Shown: positions 41,183 to 52,384 of the stretch, piece by piece | Layout of the letters: each line of letters opens with the position of its first letter | Numbering within the stretch: position 1 is the first letter of the stretch | Assembly: GCF_019393635.1 (NCBI RefSeq) | Contig: NC_057863.1 | Location: 572,206,284 to 572,270,283 of the forward strand | DNA from: Dromiciops gliroides | Taxonomy: Eukaryota; Chordata; Mammalia; Microbiotheria; Microbiotheriidae | DNA length: 64,000 bases | Reading direction: 5' to 3' | Notes under the pieces: model-generated | Databases searched by the model: none | Told to the model about the DNA's origin: nothing | Seen by the model: only the letters and a program-made list of their open reading frames with translations | Position numbers and translations under genes: made by a program

Positions 41183-41935
41183 TAATATTTGGTGAGCGCC
41201 CACGAGGGACTTTGGCAAGGAACAGAGTTTCTTCTGCAACTTTTTTTTAATCCCCTAAAGAAGCATTTGTTTCCACACCACAATGGCCCATTGACTCACA
41301 ATGCCCAGTTCTGTTTCTTTTGAGCAGAGAAAAAAAAATGTCCTTGCTCTTGGTGCCAATTCAAGCAGAGAGAGGACTGCGGTGTCACCTTACAGATAGA
41401 GGTGAATCGAAGTAGGTGTCAGTGGGTGTAAATGCACATAAAACACAGCTGTCCGGAGGTCTGTATAGACAGAGAGTAAAGATATTTTAGACTGCGAGGC
41501 GTAAACCCCTTGGGAATTGACTAAGAAGCTATAATCGGTTCTTTCTTGTACTTTGACAGGCCTTAAGGAAAGGCTAACACGTCTTTCCTTATTTCTCAGT
41601 TTAATGAGGTGTTGGGTTTAACCAAGGAATTCAAATGAACATTGATAAAGCATTTAAAATTCTTTGAGCTCCTAAAGATCAAAGGCAAATTGAGCAGTCG
41701 GGAGATAATTGAGTTTGACGATATCCTGACTGTTATTGTTTCTTGCCTTGCAGGAGTCCAGGAAGATTTTTTTTTCCTCCTTAAACTGTGAAATAAACAG
41801 GAAAAAAAATCTTCGACATCAAGTAATAGAATAGAAATAATAGAATACATCGGTTCCTGGGGCCCTGGGAATTTAGAGAAATACCTGGTAAAAAGAAAAA
41901 AAAGTTTGAGCTCAAGCCTTCCTTGGAAATGGCCA
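41183..41935. other. Repeat-poor block, candidate conserved noncoding element
   Basis: About 750 bp without a recognised repeat. It includes AT-rich non-repetitive parts (TTTAATGAGGTGTTGGGTTT, GATAATTGAGTTTGACGATA) and several CpG-containing words. A 141-codon minus ORF (41596-42021) lacks any domain and runs into a MIR. An acceptor-like TTTCTTGCCTTGCAG stands at about 41740-41754 with no exon to match. Confidence 0.35.
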
Positions 41936-42059
41936 TTTTCTGTGCAATGGAACAGGAAAGTCTGGAGGCCTAGATCTGAATCTTGTCTATGACACTTGCT
42001 GTGAGACCAGAGGCAAATCACTTTCCTGATATGAATTTATATGAGCTTATCCTTATAGA

Positions 42060-42300
42060 GTGCCAAGACTGGAGTCAGGAAGACCTGAGTTCAAATCTAC
42101 ATGCAGACACTTTCTAATTGTGTGACCCTGGATAAGTCACTTACCCTCCATCTGCCTCAGTTTCCTCATCTGCAAAATGGAAATAATATCACCTACTTCC
42201 TAAGGTTGTTGCGAGGGTCAAATGAAATAATATTTGTAAAGGGCTTAGTACAGTGCCTGACACATATAGAAAACACTATATAAATATGAATTATTTCCTC
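42060..42300 (+). repeat. MIR
   Basis: GACTGGAGTCAGGAAGACCT, TGTGACCCTGGATAAGTCAC, TCAGTTTCCTCATCTGCAAA, GGGTCAAATGAAATAATATT and AAACACTATATAAATATGAA in order. Confidence 0.85.
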
Positions 42301-42479
42301 AAATACCACTATAATAAAAATCTCCGAATTAACAAAAAGATATCTAAACCCCAAACAATGATCCATGTATTTCTAGTAATAGTCAACAGAAATTCTATTA
42401 CAACAAAAGAATTTAGATTGTAAATTGATGCTTTGACATATTTATTATGTCACCAATGGGTACTCTCCTCCATGTTTGA

Positions 42480-42830
42480 ATGCTGCTTTGGACACTTGCT
42501 AGCTGTGTGATCCTGGGCAAGTCACTTAACCTTCCTGTTTGCCTCAGCTTCTTCACCTGTAAAATGAGCCAGAGAGGGGCAGCTAGGTGGCGCAGTGGAT
42601 AGAGCACCAGCCTTGGAGTCAGGAGTACCTGAGTTCAAATCCGACCTCAGACACTTAACACTTACTAGCTGTGTGACCCTGGGCAAGTCACTTAACCCCA
42701 ATTGCCTCACTTTAAAAAAAAAAAAAAAAGAGCCAGAGAAGGAAATGGCAAACTACTGCAACATCTTTGGCAAGAAAACCTCAAATGGAGACACAAAGAG
42801 TCAGAAATGACTGAAATGATTAAACAACAA
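42480..42830 (+). mobile_element. RTE-tailed SINE split by a young SINE
   Basis: CACTTGCTAGCTGTGTGATC and CAGCTTCTTCACCTGTAAAA, then after the insert GAAGGAAATGGCAAACTACT, TTTGGCAAGAAAACCTCAAA, AAGAGTCAGAAATGACTGAA, ending AACAACAA. Confidence 0.85.
42576..42729 (+). mobile_element. Young tRNA-derived SINE, B subtype
   Basis: Sense copy with target duplication GAGCCAGAGA at 42566-42575 and 42730-42739. Confidence 0.95.
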
Positions 42831-42833
42831 AAA

Positions 42834-42925
42834 TGGGAAGAAGAATAGTATCTACCTCACAGCATTGTTGTGAGGATTAAATGAGTTAATGTCTACAAAA
42901 CACTTTTCAAGTGAGTTATTATTCA
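42834..42925 (+). repeat. MIR 3' half
   Basis: AGTATCTACCTCACAGCATT, GTGAGGATTAAATGAGTTAA, CAAAACACTTTTCAAGTGAG. Confidence 0.75.
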
Positions 42926-43334
42926 TATATTAGGAAATTCTCATCTATAATTTTTCCTAAAATTCTCTCATTCTTGTTCTTATTCTCCAGAGTAGTGATA
43001 TACGTCAGGCTATCTGCATGTTGGCTGTCATTCTCAGTAAATGCCTGGCCGACTTCCTCTCCAGTCACACACATCCTCAAAAGTGTAATTTTTTGTCACT
43101 TCTTGAATGCAAGTCAGTGTCAATTACATGCTGACACCTAATCACCCTCAACGTGTGTCTGTCTGTTGCCTTTTGGTTGACTTATAATTTTAATCTTCCC
43201 AAGCTTAGAGTGCACCATGATTTACATTTGGGTAGTAGGACAGATTGATCCGTGATCATTAGCTCCTCCCCGATACCAGACTCTATGCTAAGTACCAGGG
43301 ATACCAAAAAAGGCAAAAGATGGTCATGATTCAT
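42926..43334. other. Unassigned sequence
   Basis: No clear repeat, apart from a possible L3 end near 43265-43325 (CCAGACTCTATGCTAAGTAC, AGGGATACC). The 76-codon ORF at 42911-43141 has no domain. Confidence 0.3.
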
Positions 43335-43480
43335 AGGACCATCACTTGAGAGCTATCAGAGGACATCTAGTCCAACCATTCCTTTTACAGATGAGGAAAT
43401 TGAAATCCTGGTTGATGAAGAAAGTTACCTAAACTCACCCAGGTAATAGGCTCTACCTATCTATTACTATCATGGGCCCA
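43335..43480 (-). repeat. MIR/MIR3-like remnant
   Basis: ATAGGACCATCACTTGAGAG, GACATCTAGTCCAACCATTC, TTTTACAGATGAGGAAATTG in antisense order. Confidence 0.6.
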
Positions 43481-43499
43481 AGTCACTGACCTTCTGCTT

Positions 43500-43840
43500 T
43501 GACTACACAAGATATATCCCTAGCACTTAGCCCTGGACCTAAAACATAGTAAGAGATTAATAAATGCTTATGGACAAACTGACTAATTGAAGAATGAATT
43601 TGATGACTGACTACCCAACTGCATGGTAATCTGAGAGATATATGGTTTTTATTCACTTTCTTTTTCCAGGGTAGAAAGTTAGACCAATTTTTTGCACTGA
43701 GGTTTTGTAGTATCCTGTGGCTTGATGTAATTAGTACAAAGGCAGCTTTGAATTTATCTCTGTATTCCCCATAGCACCTTGTACTGTGCCTTCCATGAAG
43801 GCATTTAATAAATGTTTGCTGAATGAATGAATGAAAACTG
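43500..43840 (+). repeat. Two L2/L3 LINE 3' tails
   Basis: First about 43500-43590 (CCCTAGCACTTAGCCCTGGA, AGATTAATAAATGCTTATGG). Second about 43745-43838 (ATTCCCCATAGCACCTTGTA, GGCATTTAATAAATGTTTGC followed by an AATG array). Confidence 0.8.
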
Positions 43841-43916
43841 GTCAGATTTTATTAGGGAAAAGTTTAAATGGAGTAGGTTGTCCCCTGGAATTTCTCTAAT
43901 GAAATTTGAACTATAT

Positions 43917-43940
43917 CCATTCATTCATTCATTCATTCAT
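43917..43940. repeat. ATTC microsatellite
   Basis: Short perfect CATT/ATTC run. Confidence 0.9.
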
Positions 43941-44124
43941 TATGTATTCTGTGCTTTCATAATGTTACAGAAAAAAACAGCTCATATCTAATAAAAAAAT
44001 TAATAAAACGAAATGTTAAATTCCCACAACAATAAAAGGCATCATCCCAGCTTCTTAGAGTGACTCAAGGATGAATGAGATAGGGCATAGCTCTCATGGT
44101 GCTCAGCCCTATAGAGAAGATAAC

Positions 44125-44590
44125 AATAATAGTCATAATAATAATAACTAATATGTATATAGTGCCTACTATGTGCCAGACACTTTCTAAGCACTTTACA
44201 ATTGTATTATTTCATTTTTTAAATTTTGGTTTTTGTAGAGCAATGAGGATTAAGTAACTTGCCCAGGGTCACACAACTAGTAAGTGTCAAGTGTCTGAGG
44301 CCTGATTTGAACTCAGGTCCTCCTGAATCCAGGGCTGGCGCTTTATCCACTGTGATACCTAGCTACCCTGTGTTATCTCATTTAGTCCTTACTACAGCCC
44401 TGAGAGGTGGGTGCTATTATTATCTTCATTTTACAGAAGAGGAAATTGAGACTGAGAGAGGTTAAAAGGGACTTGCCCAGGGTTATACAGCTAGTAAGTG
44501 TCTGAGGCCAGATTTGAATTCAGGAAGACTCATCTTCCTGACATCAGATAAGACTTCCTGACTGTATTTGCTTCACTATCTAGTTGCCCA
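44125..44590 (-). repeat. MIR split by a young SINE
   Basis: GTGCCTACTATGTGCCAGAC, TTCTAAGCACTTTACAATTG, then after the insert TTTAGTCCTTACTACAGCCC, CTTCATTTTACAGAAGAGGA, GGGTTATACAGCTAGTAAGT and CTTCACTATCTAGTTGCCC. Confidence 0.85.
44218..44369 (-). mobile_element. Young tRNA-derived SINE, A subtype
   Basis: Reversed copy, more diverged than most. Imperfect target duplication GTRTTATYTCATTT at 44204-44217 and 44370-44383. Confidence 0.88.
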
Positions 44591-44829
44591 ATGGCACCTA
44601 GCTTCTATGAATTCAGCTCCTCTTGACTCCATATGGAAATGGATCTATTCAGCTGGGCAGGGTGTACTGACTTGGGTGGGCTTCAGTCTTCTACCAGGTT
44701 AGAGCATCTCCCCAACACTTTCCTCTACATCCCCCCCCCAACACACACATACAAACGCACATTTGTGACCAAGAAGCTTCAGTCAAGGGAAGCAAGGGCC
44801 ATTCAGCTCCAGAGGAATCACTCAAAAAG

Positions 44830-45420
44830 CATCTATTAAGTGGCTACTATGACAGAAACTGTGCTTCAGGCTGGGGAGCCAAAGAAAGACAATATATCTT
44901 TATCATTAAGGACCTCAGAATCTAACAGGGGAGACAACTTGCAAAGAACTATGTACAGTCAATCTATACACAGAATGAATTGAAGATTATCAATAGGGGG
45001 AAGGCACTAGATTTAAGGGGAATCAGGAAACGCTTCTTGCAGAAGATGGGATTTTAGTTGAGACTTGAAGGAAGACAAGGAAGCCAGAAAGAGGAGATAA
45101 GGAGGGAGAGAATCCCAGGCATGGGAGACAGAGTGTTGAAGAAACAACTGGGAAGCCACTGTCAATGGATTTCAGAGTACTTGGGGCTAACTAAGTAAGG
45201 TGTAAGAAGACTGGAAAGATAGAAATAGGACACGTTAGGAAGGGCTTTGAACACCAAATAGAGGATTTTATATTTGATTGGGAGCTGTTGGAGTTTATTG
45301 GATAAGGGAGATGATTTGATCAGACCTATGATTTAGGAAGGTCAATTTGATGTGTGAGTAGAGAATGTGCTGGAAAAGGGAGAGACTTGGGTTTTCCATT
45401 CATTCTGGTAGCCTCTAGGC
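44830..45420 (-). mobile_element. L3 (CR1-clade) LINE 3' region
   Basis: AAGCATCTATTAAGTGGCTA, TAAGGACCTCAGAATCTAAC, GGGAAGGCACTAGATTTAAG, GGATTTTAGTTGAGACTTGA, AGGAAGGGCTTTGAACACCA, AGGATTTTATATTTGATTGG, TGATTTGATCAGACCTATGA. Antisense to the LINE, noncoding part only. Confidence 0.75.
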
Positions 45421-46190
45421 TTATCTTTCATAATCTGTCTTGACAATAGTCATATCCATGCCAAGTAAGTGTAAGCCATGGGGATAGTTTTATTGCCTTT
45501 TATAGAAAACTAATCCCTATTGTGGATAAACAGGGAAACTTTGGACCTGTCCCAACTGGGTATTTGGGATAATTATTTGTATTTATGTTACTGTATGTGC
45601 TAATTAATAATTATGATGTATAAACTACACACGGTACCAGTATATAGGGCACTATTTGCCTGGAGTCATTAGAGAAGAAAGTAGGGAGTACAGCAATTTG
45701 GTGGCCTGGGAGGTGGGAGGACAAAAGTTGCTAGATGCATAGTAATGATTTGTGATGAGGGAAGGACAAAGGTTACCCATTCCACTCAGCCCCTGAAATG
45801 AAATGAAAGTCTTACTCTTGAAAGGATTAGCAGGGACTCAGGCTAATGACTGTTGTATAATAAAGGAGTTAAAAGACTTTCTGATCATAATTCAAAAAAG
45901 AGAGTTTATACTAAATTCAGTTCAAAAGTCAGATTTAATGCCAAAAGGCAAATTACAAAAAGCTGAAATAGCCCCTGGGGCTATGAACTAAAAGAGTTTA
46001 ACAATCCATCTTCTGCTCTAAGGAAAGAAGGGGCAGAGTCTCTAGAGACTCAAAATAGTTTTAAAGAGTAGCTGGTTGAGACAAGAACAGAAGATAACAA
46101 AACCAGCAGAAAGAAAAGATTAGTAGAGGACCAGTGCTTAGTGGAGAAAACAGCAGTTTACCCTTTCTAGACCAGTGACATCTGCAAGGT
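45421..46190. other. Unassigned AT-rich sequence
   Basis: 770 bp with no recognised repeat. The 62-codon plus ORF (45803-45991) is Lys-rich and has no domain. It could be an old transposon or LTR too decayed to name. Confidence 0.3.
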
Positions 46191-46194
46191 CATG

Positions 46195-46430
46195 CTGTGG
46201 ACATCCCACAGGGCATTGTCCAGCGTCCTCTTCTCTCCTTATACTATTTCATTTACTGATCTCATCATCTCCCATAGGTTCAATTATCATCTTCAAAATG
46301 GTTCTCAGATCCAGTTTTAACCTCTCTTCTGATCCAACCTTTCATATCCAGCTTTGGATGATTGGAGTGAGCAAAATAAGTATAAACAAACATCCTCTTG
46401 GGTCAAAAAATGCCTCTTTAGAGAAGCTAT

Positions 46431-46473
<43 letters not shown>

Positions 46474-46555
46474 ATTGTAACCTTAAACTTCCTGCTATTT
46501 CCAGAATTTGGGGTGGTGATCACCCTGGGCCAGTCATCCACACCAAAAAGAAAAA
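46195..46555 (+). mobile_element. L3 (CR1-clade) reverse-transcriptase fragment with CA repeat
   Basis: GTGGACATCCCACAGGGCAT, GTCCTCTTCTCTCCTTATAC and GGTTCAATTATCATCTTCAA correspond to the PQG and following block of the L3 reverse transcriptase. A CA microsatellite of about 38 bp interrupts it at about 46433-46471. Confidence 0.6.
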
Positions 46556-46559
46556 TGTT

Positions 46560-46974
46560 ATTTGACTTGGAATTACCTTAATCCTTAGAGCACTTGCCAA
46601 GTAAAGGAGGACGCCATGCCTTCTGTTGGCTAAAATGCATCATGCGCATGTGCACACACATACACATTCACACATTCACACTCCCTAGTTTACTCCCATT
46701 CTTGACAAGATTTGCAAGTGATATAACATGACACAATATAACACAACCCAATATAACCATTGTTTGAGAGGACTGCTGCAGCTGGTGGAGATGGGAGCAG
46801 ATGCTCTCATTCTACCTGAGTTATAGATATTGTAAGCCTACAGTTTTCTGTTTGGAATATTGATTTTTTTAGAGGGCAGACACAGGTTAACAGCATCTCT
46901 TTCTATGTACAGAATTGTTTGATTTAGAAAAAAAATTTTCCTTGGATGAGCAATGAAATATTGAGAATGTAGTG
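46560..46974. other. Unassigned sequence
   Basis: Contains short CACACA-type words and a short ATAACACAA repeat near 46720-46760. No repeat family or gene recognised. Confidence 0.3.
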
Positions 46975-47270
46975 TAGCAATATAAACCTTGGATCTTGGA
47001 GTCAGAGGACCTGCATTCAAAATACAAGTCTGCTACATCCCATCTGCATTACTTGGGCATCTCACCTCCTTGAGCCTCAGTTTCCACGACTGTAAAATGG
47101 GAGAGAAGGTTGGACTAGATGTCTTCTGAGGTCCCTTCCAGTTTTAAATCCATGATCCCATGAATTACTTGGAGAAGGAAATGGCAAACTCTTCCAGTAT
47201 CTTTGCCAAGAAAACTCCCAATGGTGTCACAAAGGGTTGGACACAACTGAAAAACGTGTCAATACAACAT
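46975..47270 (+). repeat. MIR followed by an RTE-type SINE tail
   Basis: MIR about 46975-47163 (TTGGATCTTGGAGTCAGAGG, CTCAGTTTCCACGACTGTAA, AGGTCCCTTCCAGTTTTAAA). RTE-type tail about 47165-47270 (GAAGGAAATGGCAAACTCTT, TTTGCCAAGAAAACTCCCAA, GGGTTGGACACAACTGAAAA). Confidence 0.8.
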
Positions 47271-47894
47271 ATCTATGAAATATACATTTTGTAGACTAAA
47301 CTAGGCATTGAAAAGCATTTTGCTTCATTCACATAACATGTATATCATGTGAGATAATTTTCAGGACCACCTAAAGGTAAGGTATTAAAATATACTCTAA
47401 TGAGCCCCTTCCCAATGCAGAAGTAGGAGAAGGGGAATAAATGTGTGGGTATAAGACTGTGTAGATGACTAAGCGGAGGCAACAGCAAGCCTCAGACTGG
47501 TAGGCCTGTCATTTAATAGGGCAAAAGGGAAGAGGACTTTTCAGCATGGCAGAAAGGATGGGAAGAGGTTCCTAAGTAATGGCAGAAAGGACAGGGACCA
47601 TATTCTTGACAGAAGCAAATATAGTAGAGGGTAAAGGAAGATGGATGAATAGGAGACAGTCTTTGCAGGGACATAACAAAAAAGTCAATAACTCCCCATG
47701 AAGGCTAGCAGTCAGGAAGGCTGATGTGTCCTCTACCAACTGAAACTCATCAAGAGGTATGAGGCCAAGGTTCAGATTAGCAGTGGCCAGCCAGCTACCA
47801 AGCACAATTGCTTCTAAATACCCCTCAGCATCGCTCATTAGGAATACACCTATTGACTTTTTGTAGTAGCAAAGAACTAGAAATAAAATAGATG
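47271..47894. other. Unassigned sequence
   Basis: No repeat recognised. An 88-codon minus ORF (47572-47838) lacks any domain, homology I can name, or splice context. No gene is called. Confidence 0.3.
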
Positions 47895-48074
47895 CCCATT
47901 ATGTTGTTCAGTTGTGTCCAACTCTTCATGACATCATTCTGGGGTTTTCTTGGCAAAGGTACTAGCATGGTTTACCATTTCCTTCTCCAGCAAATTTTAC
48001 AGATAAAGAAATTGAGGCAAACAGGGCTAAGTGACTTGCTTAGGGGTCATGCAGCTAGTAAGTGGCTGAGGCCA
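47895..48074 (-). mobile_element. RTE-tailed SINE, truncated at the Tigger junction
   Basis: GTTCAGTTGTGTCCAACTCT, GGGGTTTTCTTGGCAAAGGT, TTACCATTTCCTTCTCCAGC, then the MIR-like part to CTGAGGCCAAAT. The head end is missing where the next element begins. Confidence 0.85.
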
Positions 48075-48075
48075 A

Positions 48076-48868
48076 ATTTTTACAGATTGAAGGTATGTTG
48101 ACAACCCTGTGTAGAACAAGTCTATTAGCAGCATTTTTCCAACAGCATGTGCTCACATTGTGTCTCTGTTTCACATTTTGGTAATTCTCACAATATTTCA
48201 AATTTTTTTCATTATTATTATATCTGTTATAATGATCTGTGATCTGTGATCAGTGATCTTTGATGTTACTATTGTAATTGTTTTGGGGTATCATGAACTG
48301 TGCCCATATAAGATGGCAAACTTAATCAATAAATATTATGTATGTTCTGACTGTTCCACCAACCTGCCATTCTGTCTCTCTCCTTCTCCTTGGACCTCCC
48401 TATTCCCTGAGACACAACAACATTGAAATAAGGCCAATTAATAACCCTGCTTAGGCCAATTAATAATTTAGCTTCTAAGTGTTCAAGTGAAAGGAAGAAT
48501 CAATCAATATGACAAACTTCATCCTTGCCCTATTTTAAGAAATTGCCAAAAACACCCCAATCTTCAGCAACCACCACCCTAATCAGTCAGCAGCCATCAA
48601 GAGATGGAGGCGAGACCTTCCACCAGTAAATGGATTAAAACTTGCTGAAGGATCGGATGATGGTTAGCATTTTTTAGTAATAAAATATTTCTATTTAAGG
48701 TATATGCATTAGGAGTTTTAGACATAACGTTATTGAACACTTAATAGACTACAGCATAGTGTAAACCTAATTTATATATATGACTAGGAAACCAAAAAAA
48801 TAATGTGACTCACTTTATTGCAGTGATCTGGAACCAAACCCACGATATTTCTGAAGCATTCCTATAGT
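48076..48868 (+). mobile_element. Tigger1-like mariner/pogo DNA transposon, internally deleted
   Basis: A DNA-transposon remnant that follows the Tigger1 sequence known from eutherian genomes. Left part: TTTTTCCAACAGCATGTGCT, ATTATTATTATATCTGTTAT, AAGTGTTCAAGTGAAAGGAA. It then jumps, near 48505, over most of the transposase to the right part: CAGTCAGCAGCCATCAAGAG, CACTTAATAGACTACAGCAT, GTGACTCACTTTATTGCAGT. The right terminal inverted repeat survives in decayed form, ending near ATTCCTATAG. The left terminal repeat is absent, cut off next to the SINE. It cannot encode transposase. Confidence 0.8.
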
Positions 48869-49005
48869 TGTTTGCAAGTTGTGTCCCCCATTAGATTCTG
48901 AGCTCCTTGTGAGCAGGGATTGTTTTTGCCTTTCTCTGTATCCCCACTCCTTAGCACAATGCCTGGAACAAAGTAGAAGTTCAATAAATGCTTGCTAACT
49001 TAATA
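48869..49005 (+). repeat. L2/L3 LINE 3' tail
   Basis: CCCCCATTAGATTCTGAGCT, CCTTGTGAGCAGGGATTGTT, TCCTTAGCACAATGCCTGGA, TTCAATAAATGCTTGCTAAC. Confidence 0.85.
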
Positions 49006-49590
49006 CAATGACTATGATAAATACAGAGACTTATGAGAAGAATTATATGAGCTGATGCAAAGTGAAGTAAGCAGAATCAGGAAAAATAATGTGCTCAATA
49101 ACTGCAACAATGAAAATTGAGGGGAAAATAGAAATGGAATGAAGTATAATTATTCTTTTTTTTTTTTGGGGCAGAGCAATGGGGGTAAGTGACTTGCCCA
49201 GGGTCACACAGCTAGTAAGTGTCAAGTGTCTGAGGCTGGATTTGAATTCAGGTACTCCTGAATCCAGGGCTGGTGCTCTATCCACTGCGCCACCTAGCCG
49301 CCCCAAAGTATAATTATTCTGACCACATCTGACCCTTCTATTAAGGGGTTAAGGAAAGGCCTATGGATAAGGAGCCTCGATTATACTGTCAAGTACTTTT
49401 GATGTGCTTGTTAGTTTTCCTTAACTGATTTTTTTTATCTTTTAAAATTCTTTGTAAAAAGGTTTGCTCTCTTAATGGAGGAGTGGGGGAAAATATTAAG
49501 AAATGAAGGTGATAAAAAAAGAGAGAAATGAAGGTGATGTAAAAAACAATAAATATTAATAAAAAGGTATTTTTTAAGTAATAAAAATAT
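49006..49590 (+). mobile_element. L1 3'-end fragment split by a young SINE
   Basis: GAGCTGATGCAAAGTGAAGT, AAGCAGAATCAGGAAAAATA, then after the insert GATGTGCTTGTTAGTTTTCC and a GAAATGAAGGTGATRWAAAA tandem near the end: a sense marsupial L1 3' UTR. Confidence 0.65.
49157..49305 (-). mobile_element. Young tRNA-derived SINE, A subtype
   Basis: Reversed copy within the L1. Target duplication AAGTATAATTATTCT at 49142-49156 and 49306-49320. Confidence 0.96.
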
Positions 49591-50256
49591 TTGAGGCAGA
49601 GTTAGAGGTAGATTTGATGATGAGAAAAGCAAACCAATTATGTTGTGCCCCAGCAATGGATTCATAGGTCAGGAGTGGGGGTGGGAGGAACCTGGGCAGG
49701 GAAACAGATGCAGGGAATAAAAGCAACTCTATGTGTGAGTTGCTGTAACTCCCTAAGGATTCCTTTCATAGTATTCAGAAAAGGAGGGAGAAGGAAGAGG
49801 ATCCTTATGCATCTTTCTTGGGGGGTAGGGAATAGAAATCATAGGGATACCAAGCTATATTCTTAGACTTCTCTTCTTATAGATGGAAACATCCTCTGAT
49901 GTAAAATGGGCCAAGGTTCTAAGTGCTCTGAAGGGACCAAGCTGAGGTATTTCTGGCTATTACCACTAGAGGTGATATTGAGTTGAATAATTAGTACTCC
50001 GTAATATTTTGAGGTATGGTACAACAAAATGCTTCAACTTTTGTAAATGGTCAGCACATATCACTCTCAAGATAATGAAAAGTTTTTAGGACTTGAACTT
50101 CATCTGGTCTTTGGGGTACTCTGTATGTAGCACATGGACTCTCAAATCTAACCTCTCTGTCATTTATATCATATATAAAAACCTGGCTATCACTGTAAAA
50201 CATAAGTATCTCTTACTTACACAAAGCCATTCATTTTAGGTTCATGCTATTGTCTT
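49591..50256. other. Unassigned sequence
   Basis: No repeat family or credible gene recognised. Confidence 0.3.
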
Positions 50257-50268
50257 AAAATTGAATTG

Positions 50269-50419
50269 GGGGCAGCTAGGTGGCACAGTGGATAGAGGAC
50301 TGGCCCTAGATTCAGGAGTACCTGAGTTCAAATCCGGCTTCAGACACTTGATACTTACTAGCTGTGTGACCCTGGGCAAGTCACTTAACCCTCATTGCCC
50401 TGCAAAAACCAAAAAAAAA
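50269..50419 (+). mobile_element. Young tRNA-derived SINE, A subtype
   Basis: Sense copy with target duplication AAAATTGAATTG at 50257-50268 and 50420-50431. Confidence 0.95.
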
Positions 50420-50474
50420 AAAATTGAATTGATTTATTTTCTTCTTTATGGCTTAAACCAAGCAGATTATGATT

Positions 50475-50512
50475 GTTTTTTGTTTTGTTTTGTTTTGTTT
50501 TGTTTTGTTTTG
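50475..50512. repeat. GTTTT pentanucleotide microsatellite
   Basis: Seven or so TTTTG/GTTTT units in a row. Confidence 0.93.
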
Positions 50513-50616
50513 AGATAAAGAAACCGAGGTTGGGATAATTCAAGTGACGAGAGTCAATGAAAGCTCTACCACTGACTGTGATTTTGGACACATCAATTGA
50601 TTAATCAACCAGGAAA

Positions 50617-52170
50617 CATTTCTAAGGCATTTACTATATATTAAGTACTGAGCTAGGTACTAGGGATTCAGATATAATCAAAGAAAGAATCCCTACTTTC
50701 AGTGATCCTGTCCCCTCATGGGAAAGACAGCAAATGCACATATAAGCATAAACAGAATAAATACAAATGGATACAAAATAGTTACATACAAGGGAGTTTG
50801 GACAAGAGACATTAGTAGTAGTTTTATGAGGGGGAGGATAATCAGGAAAGGATTCAGTGAGGAATAGAAAAATTTGGGAGGTAAAAGTGAAGAGGGAGGA
50901 AACAGAGATAGGAGATGGAGTTTGTGAGGAACAGAAAAAGGGCAATTTGGTTAAATAGCAAAGTGTAGAAAGATGAGTAATATTCAATGAGACTAGAAAG
51001 ATAGGTTGGATTCAGATTGTGAAGGGTTTTGGAAGCTAAACACAATTTATGTTTTATTGTAAAGATAATAGGGAACCTTTGAAGTTAATTGAATAAGAGA
51101 ATCACATGGTCAGATCTGTACTTAAGGAAGATCAGGTTGGCAGCATTGGGTTGAATGGACTAGAGTGTTGAGAGAGTTGAGGAAAAGAGACCAATTAGGA
51201 GGATTTTGCAATGGTCTACATAGGAGATGATAAGGGACTGAATGAGGGTGGTAATTTTGTGAGTGGAGAGAAGAGGTTAGATGTGAGAAATATGTAGAAA
51301 AAGATTTGACACCTGATTATGTATAAAGGGTGAGAGAGTGAGGAGGTAAAGATAGTGTTGAGATTACAAACTTGGGAGATTGGAAGGAGAGTGGTGCCTT
51401 TAACAGAAATGGTTTGGAGAAGGGTCAAGTTTGAGAAGAAAGATGTTAAGTGAAGTTTTGGACATGGTAAGTTTGAGATATCTCCAGGACACCCAGTTTG
51501 ACATGTCCAATAGGCAACTGATGATGTGGAACTAAAGCTCAGGAGACTAGGGCTGGATAGACACAGAGAGCTGTGAGTCTCCTGAAAAGAGATGCTAGTT
51601 AAATCCAAGGGAGCTGATGAGAGAGAGAGAGGAGGAGGAAGAGGAGGAGAAGATGATGAAGAAGAAGTAAAAAAGACAGGAGAGAGAGAGAGTATAGAAG
51701 GAGAAGAGGGTTTAGGACAGAACCTTGATGTAAAAAAATAATTATGGATGTGATATGGATAATGAACCAGCAAAAGAGACAGAGAAGGAGCCATCAGATA
51801 GGTAGGGAAGACAACCAGAAGAGAATAGTATCCTAAATGCCCAGAGAAGAGAAAGTATAGAGTAAAAGAGAATGGTCAACAATATTCCATGTGGCCAAAA
51901 AGTTGAAAAGGATTAGAACTGAGAAAAAGACTCAAATTTGTCAATTCAATGATCATTGATTACTCTGGAGAGAGGCAATTTCAGATGAGTGTTAAGGTAG
52001 AAAGTCAGACTGCAAATAGTTAAGGACTGAGAAAGGAGATTAAGTGTAGGGAGTGAGGGTAGACAACTTTTCATTGAGATTAGCTAAAAAGAGAGGAGAG
52101 ATTATAATATGATATCTTGGGGGAATGGTAGAATATAGTGAAGGAATTTTTTGTTGTTTTGTTTTGTTTT
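50617..52170 (-). mobile_element. L3 (CR1-clade) LINE, 3' 1.55 kb
   Basis: The longest uninterrupted LINE here. From its 3' end: AGGCATTTACTATATATTAA, GGATTCAGATTGTGAAGGGT, AATCACATGGTCAGATCTGT, TTTGCAATGGTCTACATAGG, TTTTGGACATGGTAAGTTTG, GACATGTCCAATAGGCAACT, then a GGAGCCATCAGATAGGTAGG block and CAATATTCCATGTGGCC. The order matches the 3' coding half of L3 in reverse. The coding frame is full of stops; the 192-codon minus ORF at 51216-51794 is a Ser/Leu-rich alternate frame. Confidence 0.78.
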
Positions 52171-52384
52171 TAAGAGTGGGGGGGGCAGGACTCCAATCTC
52201 TCTCTGCATGAAGACAAAAAAAAATAGTTCAGATTAAATTTTACACAATAGCAGGCCAAACACACAATTCTCCAGAAGTCTGGCATTTTCTCCCTGTGAC
52301 CAAGCTCTCTCTCAAACAGGAACTGTTTTTTTAAGTGTGGGGAAGATTTGGCAGTGTGCATACTGAACTCAAGTCAAAAGATCT
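52171..52384. other. Unassigned sequence
   Basis: Starts with a TTGTTTTGTTTTGTTTTT tract; no repeat or gene recognised after it. Confidence 0.3.

Noticed and set aside
41596..42021. 141-codon minus ORF
   Set aside because: No domain, no splice context, and its start lies in MIR sequence. Kept only as part of a repeat-poor block.
51216..51794. 192-codon minus ORF, Ser/Leu/Pro rich
   Set aside because: An alternate frame of the antisense L3, not the reverse-transcriptase frame and without any motif.
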